Assembly (NCBI GenBank): GCA_036874045.1
Contig: CM072343.1
Location: 18,186,001-18,250,000 of the forward strand
Direction of reading: 5' to 3'
DNA length: 64,000 nucleotides
From: Cymodocea nodosa
Taxonomy: Eukaryota > Streptophyta > Magnoliopsida > Alismatales > Cymodoceaceae
Below, in pieces: positions 40,701 to 50,469 of the stretch. Position numbers and translations under genes: made by a program. Numbering within the stretch: position 1 is the first letter of the stretch; every line of letters starts with the position of its first letter. The notes below the pieces were generated by a model that was not told the DNA's origin, searched no databases, and saw nothing but the letters and a program-made list of their open reading frames with translations.

Positions 40701-43700
40701 TGTCTAATTGGCTTTTGGCTTTTGAGTGTATTTAACATGGTATCAGAGGAAGTTTGTGACACACACCCGTAAATCACTAGTATGCTAGAGTAACCTTGTT
40801 AGATAGTGTAAAGAGAGACATTTGTCAGCTAGAGGGCTTGCCACAAGTGTAGGGGCGTGTTGGAATGGTCTTACATTGAAAATTAATGTGATAGATTGGG
40901 CTCTTATATTGTGGGTAACCCTCCTCCCAAATGTCCAATTGGCTTTTGAGAGTGTATTTAACAAGAATATTATTTGATAAAAGAATACATTTGAAAGTGA
41001 AAGAAAAATACCATAGGACATTTATTTGTCCAACTTGAGAGTATGACATGGTGTTGGGTTGTCATACATGTAAATGTGTTCATTAGTTTGCGCAAGACTT
41101 GTTTCAACCCATATTTTGTTGATTTTAATGCATTTTCTTTGCTGCTAAGAAAAACATGAAAAAGGATGATAAGAAATGATTTCATCTGAAACAGAGTAGA
41201 AGTGTTACAGAAATTGAGGATAAAAGAATGTCATCTTAGATGATTTTGTCATAAAAGGTGAATTAATAAATTCAGGTAAAAATAAAATTTTTAGATGAAG
41301 TGAAAAATTATGTGGTAAGAAATAGTGGAGGAAGATATGAAAATGCATAATTTAATAGAATATTTAGTGATAGAAATAGATGGAACGAATGGATTCATGT
41401 CAACATAGTGGTAATAAGGTATTAATTGTTGATTCTTGTATCATTGTTCTTATCATTACTAAACATATACTCCGTTAGTCAGTCTTAGTCCAACTTGATC
41501 TAAGCCAATTGGATTGAAGGTATCATTTCATAATTATAATTTAAAGTGATAAGAAAATAGCACCCAAGGATTTTCTCTTTGGACTTCTTTATTATTTCAT
41601 CCATAATCAAGATCAAAAGATAATGACTTAGACATGATCCTTTATGTAAACCTATGTTTATTAGATATTCATTTTGTTTCTTCTATAGTTTTAACATTAG
41701 TTATAACTTATACATATCTATGATAATATCAATGCAGTCAATTTGAAGTTCTTTTCTTTCTAATACCCACCACAATACGTGTCTTGGGAATGTGAAGATC
41801 CTTTTATTTTTTCTAATGTTGATTCTTTCACATCACATTGCCATTGAATCTTGGAATAGAGGTTTTTTCATATTTTTTCATGCAATAGAAATTTCTTTCT
41901 CAGGAAAGCATGTTATAATATTGCTGTGTTTTCAATAACCAACAATATCTTTTCCTGTAGTTTGCTGGAGCTGCACAGTCACTAGGTGCTGGGGCCCTCC
42001 TTGTGAACCCATGGAATATTACGGACGTTGCAGCTTCAATTGGCCAAGCATTGAATATGCAAGCTGATGAAAGAGAAAAACGTCATCGCCACAACTATGC
42101 TCATGTCACAACACACACTGCTCAACATTGGGCTGAGATGTTTGTGAGGTATATCTATTACTGAGTCACTGTCTCTTGATATTGAAGATATTCATTCTTT
42201 TCATCATTTATTTCTTGCATGATTTGCTTATTTGAGCACCTATGTACCAGCAATTTCATGCCAATCTTATAGTGAATTGTTAGTTATTTGAACAGGACTT
42301 AATGTTTAACTCCATATCTCTGATTTATCTACTTTTCATGGTAACCGTGTAATACATTTCTAAGTGAGGCTTCTAAAAGTACAAACTTAGTTTCTATTTA
42401 AACATGTCTAATTCCTTTTGTTCAAAGGTGCCCAAACATTCCCTGTATTTAAAGTCTTTCATTTCTTTTTCATTGTATTAATCATGGGAAAGGCAAAATA
42501 TAGGATAAAAGAGATATTTGTTAACTTAGAAACTTGTGATTTAGGTTTAAATGTTAATTTCGCCATAAGTTTGATGAAGTTTTTCAATTTCTCAGCAAGT
42601 TATTTTCTGCCTCATCTTGCAATTTTCGTAATGTACTTGCTTCTATTTTGATATTTTCCATTGTAGTGAATTAAATGACACTGTTGTTGAGGCTCAAATA
42701 AGGACAAGACAAGTTCCACCGTTACTCCATGTAGGAACGGCAGTTGAACGTTTTTTATATTCCAGGAATCGGTTGCTTATACTGGTAAAATTTTTAGCAC
42801 TTGTTTTGATACTTCAAAGCATAAATTTCTCCTTGTTCAGGATACTTCTTGCTCCAACATTTTTTCTTTTTAAGCTTCTGAAAGGTTCTTCTGCATCTAT
42901 TTTTACTTTTTTACGCAATACACTGTCAACTACTAGAGAACAAGGATCCAGTGTCAATTTTTGTTCTGAAAGGTTCTCTTGTATCTATAATTATTCATTG
43001 TTTAGAAAAAATTTCACATGATCATTTGGTAGATGTGTTTTTCAACTTGTACTTGTTGACAATAGTTTTCCTCTATGAATCACTTTCTTAATCAGTGCTA
43101 AGTTGCTTTAATTGACTTCTAGTTGGAAAGGCAAAATTCTTCCAGCCATCATCATATGTCAAGGGGATTTGAGATGATTTTTTTGTCTTACATCTTCATT
43201 ATTGCCTCCATCCCCCCGCATAAATTAATGTTGGTAACAGACTAGAAAGCATTTTATGAGGAGAAAATGTGAAAGCGTAAGATTTGGAAAGTCTAGAATG
43301 TTGATAATAATTGGAAACTTGTTTTAGTTTATGTTTATTGGGAATGCTAATGTACACTTGAAGGTTGAAGGTATTTATATACTTTCTTAGCCTCAGATTT
43401 AAATGTTGGTGTTGTGTTGGGCTTTAGTAAGATGAAAAGTGACATGTATATGGAAATTTGACATTTTGGAAACATATCAATGGAATATGTATTAAAGAAA
43501 ACAACGTTACTTGACAATTACATTTAGACATTATGTTGTAACAAGTTGAGTAACTAATGACCTGGTGAAATGTTAACCATCCTTAAGTATCTACCCTCAA
43601 TATTTTTTCTTGTGATTTTTTTCCTTTTTCTTTTTGTTTTGTAACTTTCACTATTTTTTGACAGACATGCTCTACAACCCCTTCCTTCCACTCTCTCTTT

Positions 43701-46700
43701 CTTTAATATAGCCTCATGTAACCCTCACCAATCTTTCCCCTTTTCTCCTCCTTCCATCTACAAGCATTGATAACATCAGTGATGGGAGAAGATGTGCCCG
43801 TCCACAAGGAGCCAGCGGGAGTAAGAGGGGACAATGACAATAGTGGAATGTTTATGTGATAGTGGTGTCCCTAGTGGGCAGTAGATCTTGACATCGTTAA
43901 GGTCCTTCATGATGCCTTTTACCTCAACAATAAGACAGAGAGGCCAAATGGCCCCAGTAGCAGTGGAAAATCAGGGTTGGCTGGAGGGGAGAAGGGCAAT
44001 GGCTAATGGTGGCTACGTTTAGTTTGGAAGCAACAGTATGACATAGGGGTGAGATAAGTGTGGGTGTCAATGATGCTAAATGGAGCATTGGAGGTGGCAG
44101 CAATGGCAAGGCTAAAGTAGCACTACACTGATAGTGATAAAGAGGAGAGTAGTGGTTTGATGGAGTTGGTTGAGAGGGGTGCCAGTAGCTTGGAAGCTTG
44201 GTGTTAATGGTAGACGCTAGGCTACTGGTGATTGGAAAGAGAGATAGGGGTGGGTGGCAGCTAGGGTTTTGGAGTGGAGAGGAGGGCGACCAATGGTTAG
44301 GGTTTTCTCTTCTCCCTGTGTAGATCTCTCACATTCTTTCACTCTCAAAACAAGTGTTCTGATACCATGTAAGTACAAAAAGTGGTGGAAGTAGGTTGTT
44401 TTCATTAACAAATATAAAAGCTATATGTTGAGGCTACATAAGGAGAGCTAATACAAAATAAATGTAAGCCTAAATCTACACATATAAAATAACCTTAATA
44501 TAGTCTCACAAATTCAATGCCTCCTTTACAGAGCATAAAAAGTCTTATTCTTTGTGTTGGGCTGCCACAATTCATATATCCTACTAACAGTACTGGTACA
44601 TCCAAAGTTGAAGATCTAGAAAATTCAGTCTTCTTTAATCAAGGGAATAAGTGCTGCACATGAAGAATTAAGGGTTTAGGGTTTTACTCAAAATTTAGGC
44701 TGAAATATTTCCATGGATGGGAACTCTTACAATACATGTCTTTCAGGAAAGGCAAGGCTTTAGAAGATCTTATGATACAGAACTTTGCCAGTTTTTCTTG
44801 TCACAGGGAACAATAGCCTTGATCTTTTGTCAGTTTCACACCTGATATTAAGTACAAACTTTATTAAGTTATTTTCATTGTCTAAGCTCTTTCTACATCA
44901 TGATTCCATAGGGTTTCAATTCAACATTGACAGAACCAGTAGAATCTGCTGGAAGAATTGGTGGTGATCAAATCAAAGAGATGGAACTCAAGTTGCATCC
45001 AGAACTAAAAGAGCCACTGACCATGCTCTGCAGTGATCCAAAAACAACTGTTCTTGTTCTTAGTGGAAGTGATAGAAGTATTCTTGATGATGTAATTCTA
45101 ATTTTCAGTCATCTTGATGTTTTACTCAAGATACTTTTGGCTTCTAATGTTTGTCTTTTTTCTTGACAGAATTTTTCAGGATACAACATGTGGCTTGCTG
45201 CAGAAAATGGCATGTTCCTGCGCCTTACTAAAGGAGAATGGATGACAACCATGCCAGAACATCTCAACATGGATTGGGTTGAGAGTGTGAAGGTGCTGCT
45301 TGATCACTGCAAAGCTTGAAAAATGAAAGCCCATTTCTTCTACTATTCTTATAACTGAGATATTATTAAGTGCATTACTGTGAACATGACTTCGTACCTT
45401 TTATTTTTCCTTTTAGCATGTATTTGAATACTTCACTGAGCGCACTCCAAGGTCACACTTTGAACATCGTGAGACATCACTTGTATGGAATTACAAATAT
45501 GCAGGTAGTTGGGGAAAACATCCTCTACATTTATAAAACATAGTGCTTTTTCTTAGGGTAATATTAACTACTATTTTTAATATGATGGACTAGACATTGA
45601 ATTTGGAAGGCTTCAAGCAAGGGATATGCTACAACATTTGTGGACAGGCCCCATTTCCAATGCTGCTGTAGATGTAGTTCAGGGAAGTCGGTCAGTTGAG
45701 GTTCGATCTGTTGGTGTTACAAAGGTATGTACATGTAGCTATGGAATCAGGCACTTCATGTGTTGCCCATGACTACTTTTTATGAATGAATGGTCTTGGT
45801 AGAAAACATTTTTTGATTATTTTAGCTATCATCTCTTTCTTCTGATTTGTGGTGTGTAGATAAATGTTTGCTATTTTGTGAGCTTCCATTTAAGTAAGGA
45901 TGCTTTTCCCATTTTTTCTTGTTCCCTTTCCTTGTGTTGTTTTTCAGAATGATTTTGAAGAAGAAGATAGGGATGATTTTCTCATTTTTCCTTGTTCTCT
46001 TCCCTTGAGTTGTTTTTCAGATTGATTTTATTTCCTGTACATGTTCTTTTGTTTTTGTTTCGTATTTTTTATTAAAATTTTATTATATTCGAAAAAAGTG
46101 TAAAAGTTGGTGCCTACAACATTTTTTTATCGTCGGTGTTGTGATGGATGATTCAGATTCAACCACAATATCTCCACTCATGCATGCACCTCTGCCAACT
46201 TTATCCAACCTAACATCCTTTGTGCTCCACTTCCACTGAGACGTCAACCCCCCCCTCCATGTGTGCACCTTTGTGCACTTCTTCCCTCCAACACCCATTG
46301 TGCACTTCTCCTGTTGTATCATCAATCTCCTCCCCACCCTGTGTACACCTTCATCGACCTCCTTCCCCTCAACGCCCTTATGTGTACACCAAACTCCCCC
46401 CTCCCATCCATATTGCTCACACATTGTCACTCCATTTGCATGCGGCCGTTTCATGCCAACCCAAATCCCCATTCCCCTACTTGTACAATCCATTCATCTG
46501 GACGTCATTGACACCCATTTTGCATCATGCCCTGCAACCCACCTACTCCACAGACCCCCCTATTCCTCTACTTGTACAATCCATTCATCTGGACGTCATT
46601 GACACCCATTTTGCGTCATGCCCTGCAACCCACCTACTCCACAGACCCCTTTGCTAGTCGTCTGCTGCTTTCACTGCCTCTGTTGTCCCTTGCAATTCTT

Positions 46701-49700
46701 ATTTCCTATGTTGCCCCTCATGCACCTCTCTCTCTACCTCAAGTTTGGGCACCTTGTGCTTCCCCTCCCCCTTTTCAGCCATCGCTCATGTCTATACACC
46801 TCCCTCCCCTTCCACACCCGCAACATCATTTCCCCTCTCCCCCCCCCTCCCAACAGCAAAACTGAACAATTATATTTTTTATACATTCCACCACCAACTT
46901 TATCATCAAAACCAAATATTCTATGATTTCTTTTATATTGTATATTTTATTCTTACATGACCATTTTGATCCTCTCCAATAGGGTTTTTCACTAGTCGGT
47001 AAATTATAAACTAAACTATCCAAATCTCCTCAAAATTTCTATTTAATGATTTCTCTTAAACCTATTTGTGAAGCCTATGTGATACTTATATTAATTATTT
47101 CATTTATTATTGCAAGTTTAATCATTATAATTCTATTTTCTATTCTTATTACTTTAACAACTTCATTTCTTAAACTTTTATCAACTATTATTTCAACTTC
47201 ATTCCTACCCTTATCTTTTCTTGTATACCTCAATTTAAAATCATTATCCCCAGTTAGCTTAGATTTTTCTCTACCCATTTAATTTCTTGCAAGCATAATA
47301 TGTTAATTTTCCTTATCATTATATTCACTAATTTCATATTCCCACTAATCATGGTTCCTATATTCCAATTTAGTCTAATTTTAGTGTTTTAAACTAACTT
47401 CTTTACTGACACTTGTCCATTAAGGTTTAAGAACCTTCACTTATTTTTTTGGCATCTGGGCACTGATGCAAAGTCTCTATCTTAAGAACATTACACGAAA
47501 GATGTGCAACACCCATTTCTTGTTTTCTAATGCAAGATATTGCTAAAAGAGTTACGTCTCAATGAATTATCTTTAGAATTCATATTCATAAATTTTTGCA
47601 GTTGTCTATCTACCTAACACTAATCCCCCTCTTTTATCTACGCTTGGATCAGCTATGAAGGGATGAACCTCCACATGGTTCACTATATACAAGAGAACAC
47701 TTGATAAGAACAGTGAAAACTCTCATGCATTACACTAGTAAATAATAGGAGAATGATAATGGACATTTTTCTTAAAGAATTAGTCTTGGAAACCTGTGTG
47801 GTCATGTGACGTTGGCAGAAGTGTGTCCAATATTTATACATGGCAGAATTTTGAATTATCTAATGTCATTCCTTTGTATGAGCTGATACTGCATCCATTT
47901 TTTTTTTTTTTTGATAATTCACATTTACCAACGTGCTCATCTTTAAACTTTTCAACAAATTAAACTGTTAATAGCTTTCTTTTGATGATCTTGGTGCTAT
48001 AATCTTTTCCATTTCATCTTTCCTTGTTTTTGTCATATTTAAAATCTCAAAATAATATACAGGGAGCTGCAATTGATCGTATCTTAGGGGAAATAGTTCA
48101 CAGCAAATGCATGGTGACACCAATTGATTATGTTTTATGCATTGGACACTTTTTAGGAAAGGTGCATTTCCTTAACCCTCTTACAATGAGATGCGAAGTT
48201 TACTTTTTCTTCTATTGTTGATTTCTTTGTGATGCACTCTTCAAGTTTTGATTAGCAAAGTTTTCGATCTAAAATTTTGTAGATGGGTTTTTCATATCTA
48301 TCACTTGTTTGTTTCTCAAGTATATTAATAATGGTTTGATCAGTACGGAACAGAATGGATCTCATCATCAAAATAGCAAGGGAAACAAGGTGATATTGGC
48401 AATATTGTCGTTGTTCTTAGCCATTTCAATTGGCAGCAGTACTTGTCCTTTGGATTTGTCTAAAGAAAAAGATAGACTTGAAAGTTGAAACTCAACTGAT
48501 TTGAGTTTTAATTTGAATCAAATATGTGAATTTGACATAATAATACTGGAATCTACATCAGATCTCCATGAGGGTTTTGTTAGATAATAAATAATTGGGA
48601 GAACATAGTCATACGGAGCATATAGTTAACTGTATCTGTAGTACAAAGCCCAGTCCCACATATATTCTAGCATATTAGATACTATTCTTATACCACAACG
48701 TCAATGAATTTTTTTTACATGATATTTGTTGATATTAGGTTTGATTTAGTAATTAACATTTTGCATACTATGAATTTCTAATTATTTCTTCAAACCCCAT
48801 TTATGTAGTCAAATTATGGATATGTTTTGACTAAATTTATTCAAATCAGCTATTATTCTGTAATTACGTGGTTCTCGTTTGAACTTCTTTGCGATTGACA
48901 ATAATTTGTGTCTATCACATCTTTTAATATACTGTTCATTCTATCATGCAAAATGCCATTAATTTACATAATGCCTAGTTGCATACATATGCAACATATT
49001 GAACAGTTACAAAGGCCGTTACTGTCATAGAGCCTACAATTTTTTGGCGAAATTGCTGTAATATACAAGTTTGTTTTCCACATATTCAAACAACTATTTT
49101 CTGTTTTCTTGTCATGCTTTATTCATTAAGGAAATATGGTACTGGCAAGAAGTATTTGTTCCAATAAAAATAAGAAAAATATTTGATCTAGAAGACCATC
49201 AATCATTAATTTATAGGTATGCATTTCTAGCATGGAATAAAACATAGACACGTGTTAGCAAAATTTCATCAATATGCATCAATTTTTTTCACTTTGTTGA
49301 AATGACATTAAAAACAACAATAGAAATTTATTAACGAAAGATAATCTTCTTTATTATATTTCCACCGACATGGCTCTCACATATCTAAATTTTAGTGGCG
49401 TGTTTATTTTTTTTAACTTATCAAACTTCGATACAAAATTGAAGTCAAATACTTTGATTTCTAGCTTTAATTCTCATCATCCATGTTTTTGAATATACGA
49501 TCAATTTCAGAAACTTGGTACCTATGAAAATTTTCCATTCCTTATGGTTAACCATAAAGTCTGTCTAAAAATATTTATGCTTGAGCTTTGCTTCACATAA
49601 ATTGATCTCCTTCAGTTGTATATCACATGAACAGAAATATTGGAGCAAGTTTACTTGCACCATATTCAAGCAACTCTAGTCGTCATGCTTTATTTATTAA

Positions 49701-50469
49701 TAAAATGTTTCTTGTAATTGTTGGAAGTGATTGTGATAGGGGGTGATGGTTTGAATACTGACTATGTTGCTTTTGTTCTGTTGGAAATAAGAAATTGCTT
49801 TTGGTATCCATGGGACTCGTTTCTCAATGGAACCATCAATTGAGGACGGTTCGCATATATTTCTGTAGCTTTTGATTTTCATCATCCATATTTTTTGAAT
49901 CGGCAATCAAGTGTATTTCTGCACGATAGAACCTCTAAAAAATATTGATCATTGGGGTTCTGCATCATCATACGGTTTGACTTCTATCTCGTTTGATTCG
50001 GTAGTACATGATTAGATATTTATCATCAAAAGTCTTATTCTAACAATTTTGCCACTGGCATACGCAGGATGAAGACATATACACGTTTTTCGAGCCTGAG
50101 CTTCCCGTCGAGCCTGTTGGCTCGTCGTCAAAGGCCAAAGTAAGTGATATGATGAAATCATCTACGGAGAGAAAATCATCCCCGAAGTTGCCAGGCATTA
50201 GAAATGGCGCGAAGGCCGCGCAGGGCAAGGCGCAGAAGGTTTCGATGGGGTATGAAAAGAAATTGGCCAACAATCACAATGGTGTGTTTGGATCAAGGTC
50301 ACCACAAGAGAGTGTTGCATGGCATGAAGGATCATCTGTTCTTGATCTCAAAGGGGACAATTATTTCTCATGTGCTGTTGGGCGGAAGTGTTCAAATGCT
50401 CGTTATCTGCTCAACTCATCGGATGAGGTGGTTGCATTTTTGAAAGGATTGGCAGGGGCACCTGGTTGA
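16704..50469 (+). CDS. Trehalose-6-phosphate synthase, class I (TPS1), 17 coding exons
   Basis: Makes trehalose-6-phosphate from UDP-glucose and glucose-6-phosphate, a sugar-status signal. Exons: 16704-17082, 18612-18709, 18844-19232, 19803-19917, 20369-20470, 26430-26580, 29125-29213, 32469-32517, 39134-39234, 41961-42148, 42667-42784, 44912-45091, 45170-45292, 45417-45504, 45594-45724, 48063-48161, 50068-50469. All are GT-AG and in phase, giving 933 residues (Arabidopsis TPS1 has 942). MPGNKYN and the RLLRERELR segment form the class I regulatory N-terminus; Leu24 corresponds to Arabidopsis Leu27. The GT20 domain (about 93-560) has RLPV (99-102), HDYH (235-238), HTPFP (260), R368/K373 in DRLDMIKG, and LRDGMNLV (465-472) followed by Glu475. 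The phosphatase-like domain (about 586-830) lacks the DxDGT nucleophile ([10 protein letters not shown] instead), as usual for class I. Every catalytic exon is intact, so I expect a working enzyme. Confidence 0.96.
17083..18611 (+). other. TPS1 intron 1
   Basis: A 1.5-kb GT-AG intron, AT-rich, with a few short open frames and no recognised repeat or gene. Its acceptor at 18610-18611 is followed by the codons for [11 protein letters not shown]. Confidence 0.9.
19233..20368 (+). other. TPS1 introns 3 and 4 region
   Basis: Introns 3 (19233-19802) and 4 (19918-20368) flank the 115-base exon 4. Both are AT-rich and show no recognisable inserted element. Confidence 0.85.
21100..21700. repeat. Diverged tandem duplication, offset about 303 bp
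   Basis: The segment around ATGTTTGC at 21213, running through ACTTTATTTTCTAT and AAAAATTTATAAT, recurs in the same order from 21516 onward. Both copies begin with purine-rich sequence. Many substitutions separate them, so the duplication is old. It is too AT-rich for the boundaries to be placed closely. Confidence 0.6.
22200..25010 (+). mobile_element. Degenerate L1-type LINE remnant in TPS1 intron 5
   Basis: Reverse-transcriptase and endonuclease signatures of a non-LTR element appear in plus frames. NVRGLG at 24357-24374 and FLYETK at 24430-24447 match the start of the APE-type endonuclease. From 24790 on, [18 protein letters not shown] and then, after a frame change, [20 protein letters not shown] match reverse-transcriptase motifs. 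The spacing between the two domains is far too short, so a large internal deletion has occurred. Stops and frameshifts are numerous. The 22.2-24.3 kb part may be ORF1, but I cannot identify a domain there, so the left edge is uncertain. Confidence 0.7.
27175..27197. repeat. Homopolymer run of 23 C
   Basis: An uninterrupted C tract in intron 6. Quadruplex or i-motif forming potential and a likely site of sequencing error. Confidence 0.9.
28300..28660. repeat. Diverged tandem duplication, offset about 182 bp
   Basis: AGTATCATG at 28423 and at 28605 are each followed by a matching series ending CAATGCAAAATGAGTATATG and CAATGCAAAATTAGTATATG. The preceding 100 bases (CATTTTG...ATGATT...GTCAA) also correspond. 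The two copies differ at many positions, so the event is old. Confidence 0.65.
29214..32468 (+). other. TPS1 intron 7 (3.3 kb)
   Basis: AT-rich ends with a less AT-rich middle (about 29.8-31.6 kb) that looks like old inserted repeat sequence. Frames at 30661-31209 (+) and 31112-31324 (-) have no domain I recognise. A GGCACCTCGGCA block at about 30.16 kb resembles GGTGCCTCGGCACC at about 28.76 kb, perhaps scraps of one repeat family. Confidence 0.7.
33580..33981 (-). repeat. Copia LTR (3' LTR of the minus-strand element)
   Basis: 402 bases ending CCATTAACAACA on the plus strand. Its outer end reads TATTATGCC, where the other LTR has TGTTATGCT, so the terminal TG has mutated. It carries about 25-30 bases near 33775 that are missing from the other copy. 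On the minus strand the purine-rich AAGGTGGAGAT just before it is the likely polypurine tract. Confidence 0.92.
38202..38214 (-). promoter_or_regulatory. Copia primer-binding site (initiator tRNA-Met)
   Basis: On the minus strand TGGTATCAGAGCC lies three bases inside the 5' LTR end. It matches the 3' end complement of plant initiator tRNA-Met, the usual primer for these elements, and confirms the element's orientation. Confidence 0.9.
38218..38605 (-). repeat. Copia LTR (5' LTR of the minus-strand element)
   Basis: 388 bases from TGTTATGC to TTAACAACA on the plus strand, the counterpart of the copy at 33580. In one 68-base aligned stretch I count 4 substitutions, and in another of about 77 columns 4 substitutions and one indel. 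Most are C/T or G/A changes, as expected for methylated repeats. Confidence 0.92.
39235..41960 (+). other. TPS1 intron 9 (2.7 kb)
   Basis: AT-rich. It carries the 336-bp TRIM-like element at 40628-40963. The remaining sequence shows short open frames only. Confidence 0.85.
40628..40963 (+). mobile_element. TRIM-like miniature LTR retrotransposon in TPS1 intron 9
   Basis: Two direct repeats of 110 bp (40628-40737) and 106 bp (40858-40963) both start TGTTGGAAT and end TATTTAACA. Immediately after the first comes TGGTATCAGAG (40738-40748), the initiator-tRNA-Met primer site. Just before the second is the purine-rich AAGTGTAGGGGCG, a likely polypurine tract. The 120-bp interior has no coding capacity. 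Flanks GGAAT and AGAAT could be a 5-bp target duplication with one mismatch. Size and layout match terminal-repeat retrotransposons in miniature. A deletion derivative of a larger Copia element is the alternative. Confidence 0.82.
42785..44911 (+). other. TPS1 intron 11 (2.1 kb)
   Basis: It contains a G-rich block at 43.78-44.30 kb that resembles old inserted sequence, and a possible LTR-element remnant beginning near 44.36 kb. No gene is supported. Confidence 0.75.
43700..44560 (-). mobile_element. Possible LTR-retrotransposon remnant in intron 11
   Basis: On the minus strand TGGTATCAGA (about 44358-44367) is a primer-site-like motif directly preceded by ACA, as expected at an LTR end. So an LTR could begin at 44368 on the plus strand (TGTAAGTACAAAAAG) and the G-rich block to the left could be the old internal region. 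I see no second LTR copy and no conserved domain, so both borders are guesses. Confidence 0.35.
45725..48062 (+). other. TPS1 intron 15 (2.3 kb)
   Basis: It contains a C-rich block at about 46.15-46.86 kb made of loosely repeated TGTGCACC/CCTCC words and a clean 91-bp tandem duplication. Frames through the block are Pro/Ser/Thr-rich and look like products of base composition. The rest is AT-rich. Confidence 0.8.
46471..46652. repeat. 91-bp tandem duplication
   Basis: 46471-46561 and 46562-46652 are near-identical copies beginning ATTCC and passing through CTACTTGTACAATCC and GACGTCATTGACACCC. In the parts I compared, differences are CCCC/CTCT near the start, one A/G (GCATC versus GCGTC), and the ends. 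High identity points to a recent duplication. Confidence 0.88.
48162..50067 (+). other. TPS1 intron 16 (1.9 kb)
   Basis: AT-rich. Two stretches, about 49.06-49.51 kb and 49.64-49.92 kb, share ordered words (ATATTCAA, GTCATGCTTTAT, TCATCATCCAT, TTTTTGAAT) with unequal spacing, suggesting an old duplication with a later indel. Nothing else is recognisable. Confidence 0.6.

Noticed and set aside
46083-46960. Several overlapping Pro/Thr/Ser-rich frames, plus an antisense frame of 136 codons
   Set aside because: They come from a C-rich repetitive block inside TPS1 intron 15, including the 91-bp duplication. Several frames are open at once, which indicates composition rather than coding.
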